NCBI GenBank assembly: GCA_964487155.1
Contig: CAZAQB010000007.1
Location: forward strand, 1 to 44,363
Source of the DNA: CAZAQB01 sp964487155
Lineage (GTDB): Bacteria; Pseudomonadota; Gammaproteobacteria; Nitrococcales; Nitrococcaceae
Length of the DNA stretch: 44,363 bases
Direction of reading: 5' to 3'
Below the pieces are notes generated by a model. That model made no database searches, had not been told where the DNA came from, and worked only from the letters and a program-made list of their open reading frames with translations. Below, one piece after another: positions 24,294 to 33,379 of this stretch. Positions within the stretch are counted from its first letter, which is position 1. Every line of letters starts with the position of its first letter. The translations under genes were made by a program, and so were the position numbers.

Positions 24294-26297
24294 ATGGCGA
24301 GCAGTGAGTCCACCGGGCGCAACAAGCGCTTTGCCCTGGGCCTGATGGCGAAAGCGCTGATCGGGCCTGCCATGATCACCCTGGTCCTGGCGGTCGTCGG
24401 GGTGGTGAGCTACCGCGCCATGGATGGGCTGAATACCGACATCGATCGCATGGCCCAGACCACGCTGCCGGGCCTGGAAGAGGCCCAGCGGACCCAGGCG
24501 CTGGTGGCCCGTGAGCGCATTGCCGTGGAGCAGTACCTGCGCAGCCTCGAGCCCGCCGACCTGCAGGGCGTTGAGGAAACCATCGCCAGCGCCTCGGAGC
24601 AGCTGCAGCGCCTGAGCGCAGTGTTCGCAGGCTCCGCCCACGAGCAGCAGGCCGGTGAATTGGTCGATACCTTCGTCCAGCAGGTGCTGCCGCCCCTGCG
24701 CGAGCGTCTGCTGCCCGAGTTGCAGCGGGTGTCCGTGAGCCGCGCCAGGGCCTACCAGCTGGAAGGCCAGGCCGTGCGACTCACCGCGGACATGCTGCAG
24801 ACGGCCCGCCGCGGGCAGCAGAGCACGCTGGCCGTGGGCGTCGCCGAGGTCAGCGCCTACTACGGCCATGCCCTGGAGGCGCTGGTGCGCTTCTGGGGTT
24901 CCGGCGGCGAGGCGGAGTTCGCCGAGGAGGGCCTGGCCGACGCGGATGCGGCGCGCCAGGCGGCGGCGGATCTGGCGCTGGCCGCCAGCGGCAGTGCCCT
25001 CGCCCAGGACGCGCAGCGGCTGTCTGCGGTGACCGACCGCTTTGCCCAGGCCGCCCGGCAATGGGTGGAACAGGGCCGGGAGGCGTTTGAGGTCGAAGAG
25101 ACCCTGATTGAGCCGGCCGAGCAGAGGGTCATCCGGCAGGCCTCGGCCCTGGCGGAGGGAATGCAGCGCGACGCCAGGGAGCTGTCAGCCGAGACCGAGG
25201 CGCATATCGACAGCGCCCTGTGGACGATCACGGGGCTGATCCTGGTGGGGGGCGTGGCGGGCCTGGGCGTCGCCGTGCTGGTGACGGCCCGGGTGGTGCG
25301 TCCGGTGCGCGCCGCCACCGACACCGTCACCGGCCTGGTGGACGCCATGAAGGCCGGTGGCGCCGACCTCTCGGTGCGCGTGCCTGTGACCAGTGGCGAT
25401 GAGGTAGGCCGCATGGGCACTGCCGTCAACAGCCTGCTGGACTACCTCGACCGCCTGGTGCGCGAACTGGTCGGGGAAACGCAGCAGCTGGCCGCCGCCG
25501 CCGAGGAGCTCTCCGCGGTGACCAGCCAGACCCGCTCCGGGGTGCGTACCCAGAAGGAGGACGCCGAGCAGATCGCCTCCGCCATGGAGGAAATGTCCGC
25601 CAGCACCCAGGAAATTTCCCGCAACGCCGGCTCGGCCTCGGATGCGGCCCGGGCCGCCGACGGGGCCGCCCGCGACGGCGCCGGCGTGGTGGACCAGACG
25701 GTGACCGCCATCCGCGGCCTGGTGGACCAGGTGGAGGAGAGCGCCCAGGCCGTACTGGGGGTGCGCAGCGACAGCGACGACGTGAGCAAGGTGCTGGACG
25801 TGATCCGCAACGTGGCCGAGCAGACCAACCTGCTGGCTCTCAACGCAGCCATCGAGGCGGCACGGGCCGGTGAGCAGGGCCGCGGCTTCGCGGTGGTGGC
25901 CGGCGAGGTGCGCAGCCTGGCGGAACGGGTCCAGGAGTCCACCACCGAGATCGAGAAGATCATCGAGCGCCTCCAGCACGGTGCCGAGCGGGCCGCGGAG
26001 CTCATGGACCACAGCCGGGAGACCGGCGGCGGGGCGGTGAACCAGGCCGGCAACGCCGGGGCGGCGCTGCAGACCATCACCGAGCGGGTCACCGCCATCA
26101 ACGACATGAACGCGCAGATCGCCAGTGCCTCGGAGCAGCAGAGCGCCGCCGCCCAGGAAGTGACCCAGCGCATGGCCCGCAGCCACCAGGCGGTGGAGGA
26201 ATCCGCCGCCGCCGCCGACCAGGTTCACGGTGCCAGCGAGCAGCTGGCGGAGATGAGCGCCCGCCTGCAGAAGCTCGTGCAGGCCTTCAAGGTCTGA
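24294..26297 (+). CDS. Methyl-accepting chemotaxis protein
   Basis: Inner-membrane receptor that signals through CheW and CheA to the flagellar motor. The 667-residue product has TM1 at about residues 18-40, a mostly helical periplasmic domain to about 305, and TM2 at about 307-332. A HAMP domain follows. The long cytoplasmic coiled coil has the conserved tip AEQTNLLALNAAIEAARAGE near residues 508-527. It has no NWETF-type CheR tether and ends LVQAFKV. AAGGGGA precedes ATG 24294; translation from 24261 would add a non-family leader. The ligand is unknown. A sigma-28 promoter lies upstream, and the gene stands alone between repeat blocks. Confidence 0.95.
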   Translation: MASSESTGRNKRFALGLMAKALIGPAMITLVLAVVGVVSYRAMDGLNTDIDRMAQTTLPGLEEAQRTQALVARERIAVEQYLRSLEPADLQGVEETIASASEQLQRLSAVFAGSAHEQQAGELVDTFVQQVLPPLRERLLPELQRVSVSRARAYQLEGQAVRLTADMLQTARRGQQSTLAVGVAEVSAYYGHALEALVRFWGSGGEAEFAEEGLADADAARQAAADLALAASGSALAQDAQRLSAVTDRFAQAARQWVEQGREAFEVEETLIEPAEQRVIRQASALAEGMQRDARELSAETEAHIDSALWTITGLILVGGVAGLGVAVLVTARVVRPVRAATDTVTGLVDAMKAGGADLSVRVPVTSGDEVGRMGTAVNSLLDYLDRLVRELVGETQQLAAAAEELSAVTSQTRSGVRTQKEDAEQIASAMEEMSASTQEISRNAGSASDAARAADGAARDGAGVVDQTVTAIRGLVDQVEESAQAVLGVRSDSDDVSKVLDVIRNVAEQTNLLALNAAIEAARAGEQGRGFAVVAGEVRSLAERVQESTTEIEKIIERLQHGAERAAELMDHSRETGGGAVNQAGNAGAALQTITERVTAINDMNAQIASASEQQSAAAQEVTQRMARSHQAVEESAAAADQVHGASEQLAEMSARLQKLVQAFKV

Positions 26298-26764
26298 ACG
26301 TGGAGTTGGGGCGGCCCTCGCGGCAGAGCCGCGCGCCCGGTCCCCCGCCCCTCTACCCTCGCGGGAGAGGGGCGGGGGGAGGGGGGCAAACCCCTTCCCC
26401 CGCCCAAGCGAAGACGCCGGATGCGCTTCGCTTGTCCAACCAATGCGGGCCACCCCACCGCCACGAACAGCCCCACGCATGGCAGATTCCACCGTAGGTC
26501 GGCTGCTACCGCAGCCGACATCTCCACGACGGCAAGGCCCCGAGGTGGCAGGCCCGTCCCTGCCCGAGGCATGTCGGCTGGCGTAGCAGCCGACCTACGC
26601 GGGCCTGGGGGAGGGTGATCGGTTAATCGGTTGATCAGTTAATCCGCGCGGCGGCCGCGGCGCCGCTTCCTCCCCTCTCCCCTCGCGGGAGAGGGGCTGG
26701 GGGAGAGGGGGACAGACCAACCCTCCGCATAGCCATTCCCTGAGTCGCCACCCCCCTGTGCCGC
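26298..26764. repeat. Repeat block between chemoreceptor and ssb
   Basis: No gene. It holds a composite repeat (hairpin at about 26346-26381 followed by a degraded REP at about 26415-26440), an inverted REP pair (26494-26519 and 26573-26598) and a second composite repeat (26617-26728) that includes GTGATCGGTTAATCGGTTGA and a CCCTCTCCC hairpin. Confidence 0.75.
26494..26598. repeat. Inverted REP pair (BIME-like), GTCGGCTGC stem
   Basis: The + strand copy has GTAG (26494-26497) and stem GTCGGCTGC (26498-26506) / GCAGCCGAC (26511-26519). The - strand copy occupies 26573-26598, with its GTAG at 26598-26595 read on that strand. The pair faces each other over about 50 bases, like the BIME arrangement of enterobacterial REPs. 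Its stem differs wholly from the CCCACGTT family. Confidence 0.8.
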
Positions 26765-26773
26765 TGTTACAAT
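26765..26773 (+). promoter_or_regulatory. Candidate extended -10 promoter for ssb
   Basis: TGTTACAAT (26765-26773) is an extended -10 match 62 bases ahead of the ssb ATG, the same form as that upstream of mdh. I see no convincing -35. Confidence 0.5.
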
Positions 26774-26834
26774 CCCGCGACCCACGGGCCGGCGGGAAGC
26801 CGGCCCACCGAGGCTCAACTCAAGGAGACCCGCC

Positions 26835-27305
26835 ATGGCCCGCGGCATCAACAAGGTGATACTCATCGGCAACCTGGGGGCCGACCCCGAAGTGCGCTAC
26901 AGCCCCGGCGGCGCGGCGGTGACCAACATCCGCATGGCGACCTCCGAGCAGTGGCGCGACAAGCAGACCGGCGAGCAGCAGGAGCGCACCGAATGGCACC
27001 GGGTGGTGTTCTTCGGCAAGCTCGCCGAGATCGCCGGCGAGTACCTGCGCAAGGGCAGCAAGGTCTACATCGAAGGCCGGCTGCAGACCCGCAAGTGGCA
27101 GGGGCAGGACGGCCAGGACCGCTTCTCCACCGAGGTGGTGGCCAACGACATGCAGATGCTGGACGGCCGGGGTGGTGGAGATGCGCCCGCCGCCAGTTAC
27201 GGCGGCAGTGCCGGCAGCAGTTCCAGCGGGCGCAGCCGCGGCGGCGAGGCCGAATCTCCGCCGCGCAGCGAGCCCGAGGACTTCGATGACGACATTCCGT
27301 TCTAG
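26835..27305 (+). CDS. ssb: Single-stranded DNA-binding protein
   Basis: Binds and protects single-stranded DNA in replication, repair and recombination and recruits partner enzymes through its C-terminal tip. The 156-residue product has the OB fold at residues 1-110 (MARGINKVILIGNLGADPEV, and WHRVVFFGKLAEIAGEYLRK), a Gly/Ser-rich linker, and the intact acidic tip DFDDDIPF. AAGGAG (26821-26826) precedes ATG 26835. In Pseudomonas, ssb follows the uvrA-divergent MFS gene directly; here about 5 kb (sat-cysC, chemoreceptor, repeats) intervenes. Confidence 0.97.
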   Translation: MARGINKVILIGNLGADPEVRYSPGGAAVTNIRMATSEQWRDKQTGEQQERTEWHRVVFFGKLAEIAGEYLRKGSKVYIEGRLQTRKWQGQDGQDRFSTEVVANDMQMLDGRGGGDAPAASYGGSAGSSSSGRSRGGEAESPPRSEPEDFDDDIPF

Positions 27306-27311
27306 CCGGAT

Positions 27312-27346
27312 CGGCTCCGTGCGGTCCAGACCGGCCGCAGGAGCCG
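27312..27346 (+). other. Long stem-loop between ssb and the Wzz-like gene
   Basis: CGGCTCC (27312-27318) pairs with GGAGCCG (27340-27346) and TGCGG (27320-27324) with CCGCA (27335-27339), a 12-bp stem interrupted only by a bulged G. No T-run follows, so it is a weak candidate for an intrinsic terminator; it could stabilise the ssb mRNA end or pause transcription. Confidence 0.55.
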
Positions 27347-27371
27347 CACAGTCGGTGCTGGCCACGCGGTA

Positions 27372-28358
27372 ATGAACCAACCCGACCCCCGCCAGCTGCC
27401 GGCCACCCGCCAGGACGACTGGCCCGCCCCGGCGGATGACGAGATCAGTCTGTTCGACCTCTGGGAGGTACTGGTGCGGCGCCGCCGGCTGCTGGCGGCG
27501 GTGTTTACCGCCTGCGTCGGACTGGCACTGCTGTTCGGACTGGCCCGGCCGGAGGCCTTCCAGTACTCCGGGGCGGTGTCCGCCGGCCGGGTGCCCGGCG
27601 ACGGCGGCTTCGTTCCCGTGCAGTCCGTGCAGGCGCTGCGGGCGGAGGCGGAGGAGGCCCACATCCCGGCGGTGCTGCGCTCGGAGCGGGTGCCGGAAGA
27701 ACTGCGCGGCAACCTGGAGATCACCGCCTCGCTGCCGGACAGCGGTGATCTGGTGGTGCTCCGCGCCGAGGGTCCGGCCGAGCGCGGCGAGCTTTACCTG
27801 GGCCTGCTGCAGGCTGTGGTCGAGCGTCTTGCCGGGGCCTACCGGGAACCCTTCGAGGCCGCCAGGACCGGGCTGCGCGAGCGCATCCAGGAACTGGAGC
27901 AGGCCCGGGAGATCGATCTGGCGCGGGCATCGGAGGCCGGCAACCGGCTGCGGGCCATCGAGGCCCGGCAGGCGGCTCTTCAGGGGCAGATCGCCGATCT
28001 GCGGGAGCGCCTGGAGGCTGCTCCGCAAGCCCCGGCCCTGCAGCAGGCCCTGAACCGTGCCCTGGAACTGCGCGATCTGGTTCTGCCCGAGCGCTTCCGC
28101 CAGGCCCAGGCGGAGCGCTACCAGGCCGAGCGAGCCGCTGCTCAGGCACTGCGGGAGCTCCAGACCTCCCGCTCCCAGTTGTCGGCCCTGCGGCCGGTCG
28201 GCCTGCTTGACCCACCCAGCCGGTCCCTGCGCCCCGCCGGCCCTGGCCTCGCCGTGATCCTCGCCCTGGGCGCCGTGCTCGGGGCGATGCTGGCTGTGTT
28301 TGCCGCCTTCGGCGCCGAGTTCGTGCGGCGCGCCTCCGTGGCGGCCGGTCGCGGTTGA
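27372..28358 (+). CDS. Wzz-like polysaccharide chain-length protein (short paralogue)
   Basis: Resembles inner-membrane chain-length determinants that set the size of O-antigen or capsule polymers. The 328-residue product has TM1 at about residues 40-58 and TM2 at about 292-318, with a periplasmic region largely predicted coiled coil (RERIQELEQAREIDLARASE). The N-terminal DEISLFDLWEVLVRRR is nearly identical to the next gene's, so the two are paralogues. No kinase or Walker motif follows the last TM. The binding site before ATG 27372 is poor. Confidence 0.8.
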   Translation: MNQPDPRQLPATRQDDWPAPADDEISLFDLWEVLVRRRRLLAAVFTACVGLALLFGLARPEAFQYSGAVSAGRVPGDGGFVPVQSVQALRAEAEEAHIPAVLRSERVPEELRGNLEITASLPDSGDLVVLRAEGPAERGELYLGLLQAVVERLAGAYREPFEAARTGLRERIQELEQAREIDLARASEAGNRLRAIEARQAALQGQIADLRERLEAAPQAPALQQALNRALELRDLVLPERFRQAQAERYQAERAAAQALRELQTSRSQLSALRPVGLLDPPSRSLRPAGPGLAVILALGAVLGAMLAVFAAFGAEFVRRASVAAGRG

Positions 28359-28510
28359 ACGCTCGGTGCATCCCGTCGCCCTCCGCCGTGATTACCGAAT
28401 CCGGTTTCTGACGACGGTCACGGTTCCATCCCGTCGCAGCCGTTAAGCTTCCGCCCGCGAAGAAAATCCAGCACGCAGCGCAACAGCGCAAGGACGTATG
28501 GGGGAGCGCA
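28359..28510. other. Spacer between the Wzz-like paralogues
   Basis: CATCCCGTCGC occurs twice, at 28369-28379 and 28427-28437. An inverted pair CCGTGA (about 28385) / TCACGG (about 28418) lies between. GGGGGAG at about 28502-28508 is the binding site for the next gene. I see no promoter I would defend. Confidence 0.4.
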
Positions 28511-29896
28511 ATGGGGCAGCCAGACCGCAAGCTGCAGGAACTGCCGGAGGGCGACTGGGCGGACGCCCGCTTTCCCGGCGCCGACCGCGATGAGATCAGC
28601 CTGTTCGATCTGTGGAACGTTCTCGTGCGCCGGCGCTGGGTCGTGGCCGCCGTAACCGCCGCCGTGTTCGCGGCCGCGGTAGGCGCGGTGGCCCTGATGC
28701 CGGCGACCTACAAATTCAAGACCGCCATCGAGATCGGCTCCTTCGTCAAGGCAACCCGGGACGGCGAGGAGCGCCGTTTCGTGGAGCCTCCCGCCATCGT
28801 CGAGCACAAGCTGCTGGAAGCCTACGTGCCCCTGGTGCGCAGCGAGCTGGCCGGGCAGGCCGACGGCGGTGTCCCGCGTATCAGTGTCACCACCAAGGAC
28901 GACAGCGCGGTGTTCGTGCTGTCCTCGGAGGCCGTTCCCGAAGAGGCGTCCGTGCTGGAGGCCATCCATCGGCGGGTGGCCTCGCTGCTGCTGGACGACC
29001 ATCACCGGGTGACCGCCACAGTGCTGGCCGAGCAGCAGGCCCGGCTGGAGGCGAAGCGCTCGGAACTGGAGCATCTGGACTCGGAGAGCGTGCGCGAAGT
29101 GCGCATCGGCAACCTGGAGCGCCGTCACGCGCAGGCGCGCCGGCAACTGGCGGCCCTGGACGATCAGTTCCGGGTGCAGCAGCTTGATCGGCAGGCGGCC
29201 ATCGGTGAGCTGAAGGGCTCCATCACGGCGGCGAAAAACCAGCTGGAGACCCTTCAGGCCCGCCGCGAGCGGCTCACGCAGCGCGGCGAGCTGCTCAAGG
29301 AACAGGTGGCAGCCACCCGGAAACAGCTGGACGCCTTGCGCCAGGCCCGGGCCGATGCCGTGCCGGAGGCCGCCCAGGGATCCAATGCCATGGCGGTGCT
29401 GATGGTGGGCTCCGAGGTGGTGGCTACCGAGAACCGGCTGTGGGATCTGGAGCGGGAACTGCGCCTGGACCTGGCGGCTCAGCGCGAAGACCTGGACCAG
29501 CAGATCGCCGCAAACCGCATTCGCCAGAGCAACCTGCAGGCGCAGTTGTCTGAGCTGGAGGCCCAGGTGACCAAGGACCAGGCCGATCATGAGCGGGCTG
29601 TGGAGGCCAAACGTGCCGAAGTCCAGCAGCTGGCCCTGGAAGTAGGCAAGGGGCGGGAAGACTACAAGCTGGAGCGGGTCCGGCTGCAGCAGCAGGTTCG
29701 CTCCATGGAGGCCGACCTGGAGGATGTCCGTGAGACCCGGACCGTATACGTTGCGGCCCGATCCGCCGATAGCAACGGGCCCGGTCTGGCCGTGGCCGGG
29801 GCCCTGGGCGGGGTGCTGGGCCTGATGCTGGGGGTGTTCGCGGCGTTCTTCAGGGAGTTCGCCCGGCGCGCCCGAGAGCATCGCCAGGCGCCCTGA
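28511..29896 (+). CDS. Wzz-like polysaccharide chain-length protein (long paralogue)
   Basis: A 461-residue protein with TM1 at about residues 43-64 and TM2 at about 424-450. The long periplasmic part is rich in heptad-like repeats (for example AEQQARLEAKRSELEHLDSE and LERELRLDLAAQREDLDQQI). The N-terminal DEISLFDLWNVLVRRR matches the preceding gene. GGGGGAG gives a good ribosome-binding site for ATG 28511. Two co-oriented Wzz-like proteins of different length upstream of uronic-acid genes suggest two chain lengths, or a heteromer. Which polymer they regulate is unknown. Confidence 0.82.
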   Translation: MGQPDRKLQELPEGDWADARFPGADRDEISLFDLWNVLVRRRWVVAAVTAAVFAAAVGAVALMPATYKFKTAIEIGSFVKATRDGEERRFVEPPAIVEHKLLEAYVPLVRSELAGQADGGVPRISVTTKDDSAVFVLSSEAVPEEASVLEAIHRRVASLLLDDHHRVTATVLAEQQARLEAKRSELEHLDSESVREVRIGNLERRHAQARRQLAALDDQFRVQQLDRQAAIGELKGSITAAKNQLETLQARRERLTQRGELLKEQVAATRKQLDALRQARADAVPEAAQGSNAMAVLMVGSEVVATENRLWDLERELRLDLAAQREDLDQQIAANRIRQSNLQAQLSELEAQVTKDQADHERAVEAKRAEVQQLALEVGKGREDYKLERVRLQQQVRSMEADLEDVRETRTVYVAARSADSNGPGLAVAGALGGVLGLMLGVFAAFFREFARRAREHRQAP

Positions 29897-30248
29897 GCGG
29901 GGTTCGACGGGCCGGCAGCGTGGCGCCGTGCTTCGGCACTGCTGGAGACGCCGCCCGCCGTAGCCCCACGTTGCGAAGAAACGTGGGCGCCAGCGTAGCA
30001 AATGCCAACGCCGTCATCCCGCCCCTGCCAAGCCCAATCCGGAGCGTCCACCTCGCCGCCCGATGGCACGTTTCTCCGCAACGTGCCCTACAAGGGGCTT
30101 TGGTGGGCGCCGGTCCGGATGGCCAACTGCCGCTCCAGCTTTTACCTGACCCGCAGCGAATGCGGCGGCGCGTTCCCCAAACCGGTATCATCCCCGCGTG
30201 CTCGCCCGAGGGCGGGTCGGGGGTGGTCAGCCAGCAGCGGAGGGAATC
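29897..30248. repeat. Intergenic region with inverted REP pair
   Basis: A REP of the CCCCACGTT type on + (29960-29987) and one with GGCACGTT stem on - (30065-30091) form an inverted pair about 78 bases apart. The rest is anonymous. GGAGG at 30238-30242 is the binding site of the next gene. Confidence 0.75.
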
Positions 30249-31532
<1,284 letters not shown>

Positions 31533-31537
31533 GAGGA

Positions 31538-31970
31538 GCCGCAGATGGACGCAGATGGACACGGATGTTCGCCGGTCAACGCGATCACGAAGTCGGTGAT
31601 CGGGGCGGCTATGGAGGTATCGAACAATCTGGGATGTGGATTTCTCGAGAAGGTCTACGAACGCGCCTTGGCGATTGAATTGACCGAGCGCGGCCATCGT
31701 GTGGTCACGCAAACCTGCATGCAGGTCCGTTACAAAGACCAAGTGGTCGGCCACTTCGTCGCTGATATGGTCGTTGACCATTCAGTTCTGGTGGAGCTGA
31801 AGTGTGCGCAGGGTCTGACTGCGGAGCACGTCGCCCAATGCCTGAATCACCTCGCGGCTACGGGACGTTCCGTCTGCCTGTTGCTGAATTTTCAACGGCC
31901 CCGCTTGCAGTGGAAGCGCATTGTCCACCGACTGTCTGAAGATCCGCGTTGATCTGCGTTCATCTGCGGC
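31538..31970 (+). mobile_element. GxxExxY element with terminal inverted repeats
   Basis: GCCGCAGATGGACGCAGATG at the left end and its near-inverse at the right end (ending GCGGC at 31970) frame the GxxExxY gene. The ends match the core ends of the 144-bp elements at 14255-14398 and 15585-15728. The 433-bp unit is less GC-rich than the flanking polysaccharide genes and interrupts what would otherwise be an adjacent dehydrogenase-epimerase pair. Confidence 0.75.
31545..31952 (+). CDS. GxxExxY protein (PD-(D/E)XK-like family)
   Basis: A 135-residue member of the GxxExxY family, named for GFLEKVY here (residues about 32-38), and thought to share a fold with PD-(D/E)XK nucleases. Further family segments are VVGHFVADMVVDHSVLVELK and LNHLAATGRSVCLLLNF. 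Function is unproven. The first codons (MDADGHGCSP) lie inside the left terminal repeat, so the annotated start could be an artefact of the repeat; the family core begins near VNAITKSVIGAAMEVSNNLG. Base composition is lower in GC than in adjacent genes, consistent with transfer. Confidence 0.85.
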   Translation: MDADGHGCSPVNAITKSVIGAAMEVSNNLGCGFLEKVYERALAIELTERGHRVVTQTCMQVRYKDQVVGHFVADMVVDHSVLVELKCAQGLTAEHVAQCLNHLAATGRSVCLLLNFQRPRLQWKRIVHRLSEDPR

Positions 31971-31991
31971 TAGCCAAAGCAAAGGTTGATT

Positions 31992-32999
31992 ATGAAGATT
32001 CTCGTCACCGGCGCCGCCGGGTTCATCGGTTACCACACGGCCTCCCACCTGCTGGAGCGGGGTGACGAGGTGGTGGGCCTGGACAATCTCAACGACTACT
32101 ACGACGTCAATCTCAAGTTCGCCCGGCTGGAGCGGCTGGAGGCCCGGGACAACTTCCGCTTTGTGCGCCTGGATCTGGCCGACCGCGACGGCATGGCCGC
32201 GACCTTCCGCGACGCGCGCTTCGACCGCGTGATCCACCTGGCCGCCCAGGCCGGGGTGCGCTACTCCATCGAGGATCCCCACGCCTACGTGGACAGCAAC
32301 CTGGTGGGTTTTCTGAACGTGCTGGAAGGTTGCCGGCATTACGAGGTGGAGCATCTCGTCTACGCCTCCACCAGCTCGGTGTACGGCGCCAACACCCGCA
32401 TGCCGTTCTCGGAGCACGACCTGGCGGACCATCCCCTGGCCCTCTACGGCGCCACCAAGCGGGCCAACGAGCTGATGGCCCACAGCTACTCCCACCTGTT
32501 CGGCCTGCCCACCACGGGGCTGCGCTTCTTCACCGTCTACGGCCCCTGGGGCCGTCCGGACATGGCGCTGTTCAAGTTCACCCGCGCCATCCTCGCCGGC
32601 GAGCCCATCCAGGTGTTCAACTACGGCCGCCACAAGCGGGATTTCACGTTCGTCGAAGACATCGTGGAGGGGGTGGTGCGGGCCTGCGACCGGCCCGCCG
32701 AGCCCAACCGCCAGTGGGACGGCGACGCCCCGGACCCCGCCACCAGCTCGGCGCCGTTTCGCCTCTACAACATTGGCAACAACCAGCCGGTGGAGCTCAC
32801 CCGCTACATCGAAGTGATAGAGGACTGCCTGGGCCGCAAGGCCGAGCGCGAGCTGCTGCCCCTGCAGCCCGGCGACGTGCCGGATACCTACGCCGACGCC
32901 TCGGAACTGGTGGCCGCCGTCGGCTATCAGCCTGCAACGCCGGTGGAGGAGGGGGTGCGCCGCTTTGTCGACTGGTACCGAGAGTACTACGGGGTCTGA
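31992..32999 (+). CDS. NAD-dependent epimerase, UDP-glucuronate 4-epimerase-like
   Basis: Short-chain dehydrogenase-type sugar nucleotide epimerase. The 335-residue product has the Rossmann loop GAAGFIG (residues 7-13), the catalytic serine segment YASTSSVYG and YGATKRANE with the Tyr-x3-Lys pair near residues 152-156. The C-terminal part with NIGNNQPVELTRYIEVIE and the length resemble the UDP-glucuronate 4-epimerase group (CapI, LpsL). AAAGG (31981-31985) precedes ATG 31992; a TTG six bases upstream is unlikely. It would supply UDP-galacturonate for the same locus, by inference. Confidence 0.88.
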   Translation: MKILVTGAAGFIGYHTASHLLERGDEVVGLDNLNDYYDVNLKFARLERLEARDNFRFVRLDLADRDGMAATFRDARFDRVIHLAAQAGVRYSIEDPHAYVDSNLVGFLNVLEGCRHYEVEHLVYASTSSVYGANTRMPFSEHDLADHPLALYGATKRANELMAHSYSHLFGLPTTGLRFFTVYGPWGRPDMALFKFTRAILAGEPIQVFNYGRHKRDFTFVEDIVEGVVRACDRPAEPNRQWDGDAPDPATSSAPFRLYNIGNNQPVELTRYIEVIEDCLGRKAERELLPLQPGDVPDTYADASELVAAVGYQPATPVEEGVRRFVDWYREYYGV

Positions 33000-33379
33000 G
33001 CGGGTCGCGGTGGGGAGATCGCGGCGAGGGCGCCCCTCCCACAGCAGCCCTGCCGGGGCTCCGGGCCGGTCGGCGGGGCGGATTGCGGTGGGTTTGTTTT
33101 CCCCCTCTCCCCCAGCCCCTCGCGCGAGGGGAGAGGGGAGTTAAGAGGCGGGCCGCAGCCTGCCGCGCGGATTGAGCGGTCAACCGGTCACCGGCCGGCG
33201 TAGCCCGCGTAGGGTGGGCAGAGCGCAGCGAAGCCCACCGTCTCGGCTGACCAAGGTGGCCGCCCCGGGCAACCGACAGGCTGCTCGGGGCTCTGAACAG
33301 TCCGGGGCGGGGAGATCGCGGCGAGGGCGCCTCTCCCACGGCGTCTTCGCCTGGCCCGGCCGCAAGGCGAGGGAGATCC
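33000..33379. repeat. Repeat region between epimerase and UMF1 transporter
   Basis: No gene. A composite repeat at about 33095-33186 carries a CCCTCTCCC hairpin and GATTGAGCGGTCAACCGGTC. A REP with GTAG (33209-33212) and stem GGTGGGC (33213-33219) / GCCCACC (33233-33239) follows. Confidence 0.7.
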
